DNA from: Suillus spraguei
Taxonomy: Eukaryota > Basidiomycota > Agaricomycetes > Boletales > Suillaceae
Reading direction: 5' to 3'
Length of the DNA: 64,000 bases
Assembly (NCBI GenBank): GCA_016800925.1
Contig: JABCPU010000026.1
Span: 62,001 to 126,000 of the forward strand
The position numbers and the translations under genes are program-made. Shown here one piece after another: positions 61,910 to 64,000 of this stretch; position 1 is the stretch's first letter, and every line of letters starts with the position of its first letter. The notes under the pieces were generated by a model, which was not told the DNA's origin, searched no databases, and worked only from the letters and a program-made list of their open reading frames with translations.

Positions 61910-62133
61910 TTGTTGATATCGATGTCATGTATAGTAGATTTACAGTAGATCCGTGATGCCTTGCCTACACATGTTTCCCTTTTAGAGCACGTTCAGGTGC
62001 CACGCTAGACTGCGCTCTTGAATTCAGACCACAACGTCTTAATAGTAATAATACCCCGTCCTCGGTCTCTTTCGCACTTGAGGGGAAGTGTAGCATTATA
62101 CAAATCATTTGGTCTGCCACCTGCTGGCGCTTC

Positions 62134-62517
62134 ATGGGCTCATTGTGCTCCAAGGCCGGTGCGCATTCCGGGGGACATCAAGTATTGGGAGGCGCTGCTT
62201 CCCAGTCAAATGATGGCACCACCGTGACACCACCTTCTGATCCTCGCGCCGCAGCTGCGGAGGCTGCTGAGAGAAGGCTGAAAACGGTAAGCCTCTGAAT
62301 TAGTATCCATTTGCAGAATTCACCAGGCAGCATAGGCACATGCACGAGGTACTAATGCCTCGAATCCGAATCGGGGACGACTTGCCGAGCAGGTCGAGGC
62401 TGCGAAAGCGGCGAAATCAGTACCTACGCCAAGAGATGAAGAACGCTTAGTGGTAAGGTCAAGCTCTATGACCGATTGTTTACCGTTCCTCACTGTCGCC
62501 ACTTCTAGTGGGATTGA
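62134..62517 (+). CDS. SVIP-like small protein with VCP/p97-interacting motif
   Basis: Three exons give about 92 residues. The start MGSLCSK fits N-myristoylation (Gly2, Ser6, Lys7), with a Cys that could be palmitoylated. A Ser/Gly-rich stretch follows. Then comes RAAAAEAAERR (62245-62277), a perfect match to the VIM consensus R-x5-AA-x2-R of p97/Cdc48 binders, followed by LKTAHARGTN as in SVIP. The rest is Ala/Lys/Arg helical (QVEAAKAAKSVPTP). The last exon is only TGG GAT TGA, joined after ERLV by an intron ending at 62508. SVIP inhibits ER-associated degradation in mammals. A Cdc48 link here is inferred from the motif and acyl-anchor logic. Confidence 0.72.
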
Positions 62518-63057
62518 ATAATACTTTGTGCGTGTGTATCGCCTCACCGTCAGTACAACATGCGGGTAATCCTTCGCTCCGGACTTCTTATTCTGACCTT
62601 CAGGTTTTCTCGTGCTGTTTGAGACATGATCGCCGATCCCTCCCATAATGTTCAATTTACCTCGGACCCGCTCAATCATGAAATGATCCCTCAAGGCCTC
62701 ATGGGCAGGTTTCTTCTTGTCCCACTATTATCTTAGAGGTCGTCAAACTCAGCGGACCGTCGGTGAGACAGCATGATGTTCGGACACGTTGTTTTCATAT
62801 GTAGAGTATACCATAAACGAAATCTCTTCTGTTCCCATGATCGAAGAAAGTGACGCCGTCTTGTCTCGTCTTGTCCATGTGTTCCCTGAGATACAAATGG
62901 GTAAATGATGATTGCTCGAGGATATGATATAGTTGTGTGAATCCCCCGGTTCGGTTCATTGCAAGACGGATATTCGATGAGTCACGTGGTTGTGATCGTC
63001 ACAACGTCATATAGTAGCCCTTAAGAACGGTTTCTACGATCGCTAAACGCACAGTGA
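62518..63057. other. Intergenic region before GPI2
   Basis: This holds the 3' UTR of the SVIP-like gene and the GPI2 promoter. No gene is seen. Confidence 0.45.
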
Positions 63058-64000
63058 ATGTCGTCTAAAGGATGGGACAAAGTATTGTGGGAAAGACAGC
63101 CTTTTCCTGATAATTACATTCACCCTCACTCTTTCCTCTCTTCCCTGAGGCGGAACCGTTGGTAAGCACAATTTATCTCTAAAACGTGGTACTTAATATT
63201 CTCTAAAGCTAACTTCAAGCCGTACACCTATTGGCCACTAGTACTGCTATGCTGTGCGATCACACAGCACTTAGCGACAATCTTCACATTCCTCGCAGTT
63301 TTTGTGAGGCTCAAGGAACGCTGGCTTGATGCCCGTGTCCTACTCTGGGTCTCGATAGTTAGTTTCTTTGGTGGTTATGCACTGTATGAGATCCTCAGTT
63401 ATTCCAATCCTGGTCGCGGTGCCTTTACCCGTACGTCCTCCACATCCACCCCTGGACTACTCATTGATTGGTTGCATCAATCAGGCTCGAATACGATCAA
63501 ATCGTCCCTTCTTGTTTTCCTTGCTTTGATGGGATTGTCACCTGTTTTGCGAACTTTAACCGCAGCAACGTCCTCGGACTCCATTTGGGCGCTTTCAGCA
63601 TGTCTCTTCCTTCTCAACGCGTTGCTCGCCGATTATAGCTCCATGAAACCAGTCCCACAGGAAAGGTGAGTTGGCTCCACGTTGACCCTGCTGTCAATTC
63701 TCATCTTCCGTATAGACTGACATCTGTGCTGTCCATGAATGCCGCGATCTCGTCATCGGTTGTCTTGGCCTCGCGACTGCCTGACGATTTGGCTGTCTTT
63801 GCTCTTGTCTTGTTTGCTGTGCAATCGTTCGCTCTTTTCCCGATCCTCCGTCACCAACTTCAGGTGGGGTCGGCAATTTTATCTGGTTACATCATCGTGT
63901 AAACTTTGATTATAGGTTACACCACAAATCGCACAGATCCTCTTCACACTGACCCTTTGTGTACTGTCGTTTGCTCTGACGATACCTTTATCCGTCTCGG
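63058..64000 (+). CDS. GPI2: GPI-GlcNAc transferase subunit Gpi2/PIG-C (partial, runs off the window)
   Basis: Gpi2/PIG-C belongs to the ER enzyme that makes GlcNAc-PI, the first step of GPI anchor synthesis. The N-terminus MSSKGWDKVLWERQPFPDNY is the family signature (WEKVLYERQPFPDNY in relatives). An intron with donor near 63172 joins RRN to PNFKPYTYWPLVLLCC. Hydrophobic spans follow: LATIFTFLAVFV, ARVLLWVSIVSFFGGYALYE, IKSSLLVFLALMGLSPVLRT and DLAVFALVLFAVQSFALFPI. Two further introns are visible, one ending at 63715 and one after HQLQ. The gene continues beyond 64000, so the C-terminus is missing. Confidence 0.92.

Overview
The window is nuclear DNA of a filamentous basidiomycete, most likely an agaricomycete. 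Genes are packed on both strands. Most are broken by many introns of about 48-65 bp with GT...AG ends. The products are eukaryotic (dynactin Arp1, AP-2 alpha, INCENP, DNA polymerase zeta, PP2A-A, Dcp2, Hsp104). An Ime2/Crk1-type kinase, a NDUFS6-containing complex I and secreted or membrane orphans also fit an agaricomycete. The assignment to class is inference. I found no bacterial operons, CRISPR arrays, intact transposons, rRNA or convincing tRNA genes.

Layout. 1-1768 has no gene I can support. 1769-7004 (+) holds an ELO fatty-acid elongase and a PH-C2-RasGAP protein. 7152-16262 (-) holds AP-2 alpha, a dsRNA-binding DEAH helicase with a mitochondrial-looking leader, and the Fe-S co-chaperone Jac1/HscB. 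16414-20588 (+) holds a dysferlin-domain protein and a TMEM135-like membrane protein. 21121-25864 holds the divergent pair DPH7 (-) and HSP104 (+). 26074-26707 (+) is complex I subunit NDUFS6, with a 6-nt micro-exon. 27123-33014 (-) holds a Crk1/Ime2-like kinase and a PRPP synthetase. 34066-35780 (-) holds a TPR-MYND gene and a decayed tandem copy of it. 35994-38524 (+) is the decapping enzyme DCP2, convergent with INCENP (39128-42822, -). 43189-48988 (-) is REV3, and 49754-50842 (-) a glucose-6-phosphate 1-epimerase. After a 2.1-kb gap with eroded-looking coding stretches come PP2A-A (52938-55131, +) and a secreted orphan (55822-56766, +). The right end holds a Tic20/DUF4870-like membrane protein (-) divergent from RPS24 (+), ARP1 (-) divergent from a Cys-rich membrane orphan (+), an SVIP-like small protein (+), and the 5' part of GPI2/PIG-C (+).

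The genes are mostly housekeeping and do not form one pathway. The loosest themes are protein quality control (Hsp104, Jac1, the SVIP-like protein), cell division and genome maintenance (INCENP, Rev3, PP2A-A), and membrane traffic or lipid work (ELO, AP-2, GPI2, TMEM135-like, dysferlin-domain). The accessory-looking parts are the TPR-MYND duplication, the 50.8-52.9 kb gap and the lineage-restricted small proteins. Exon boundaries were read by eye from splice consensus, phase and family similarity, so ends of genes are firmer than every internal junction.
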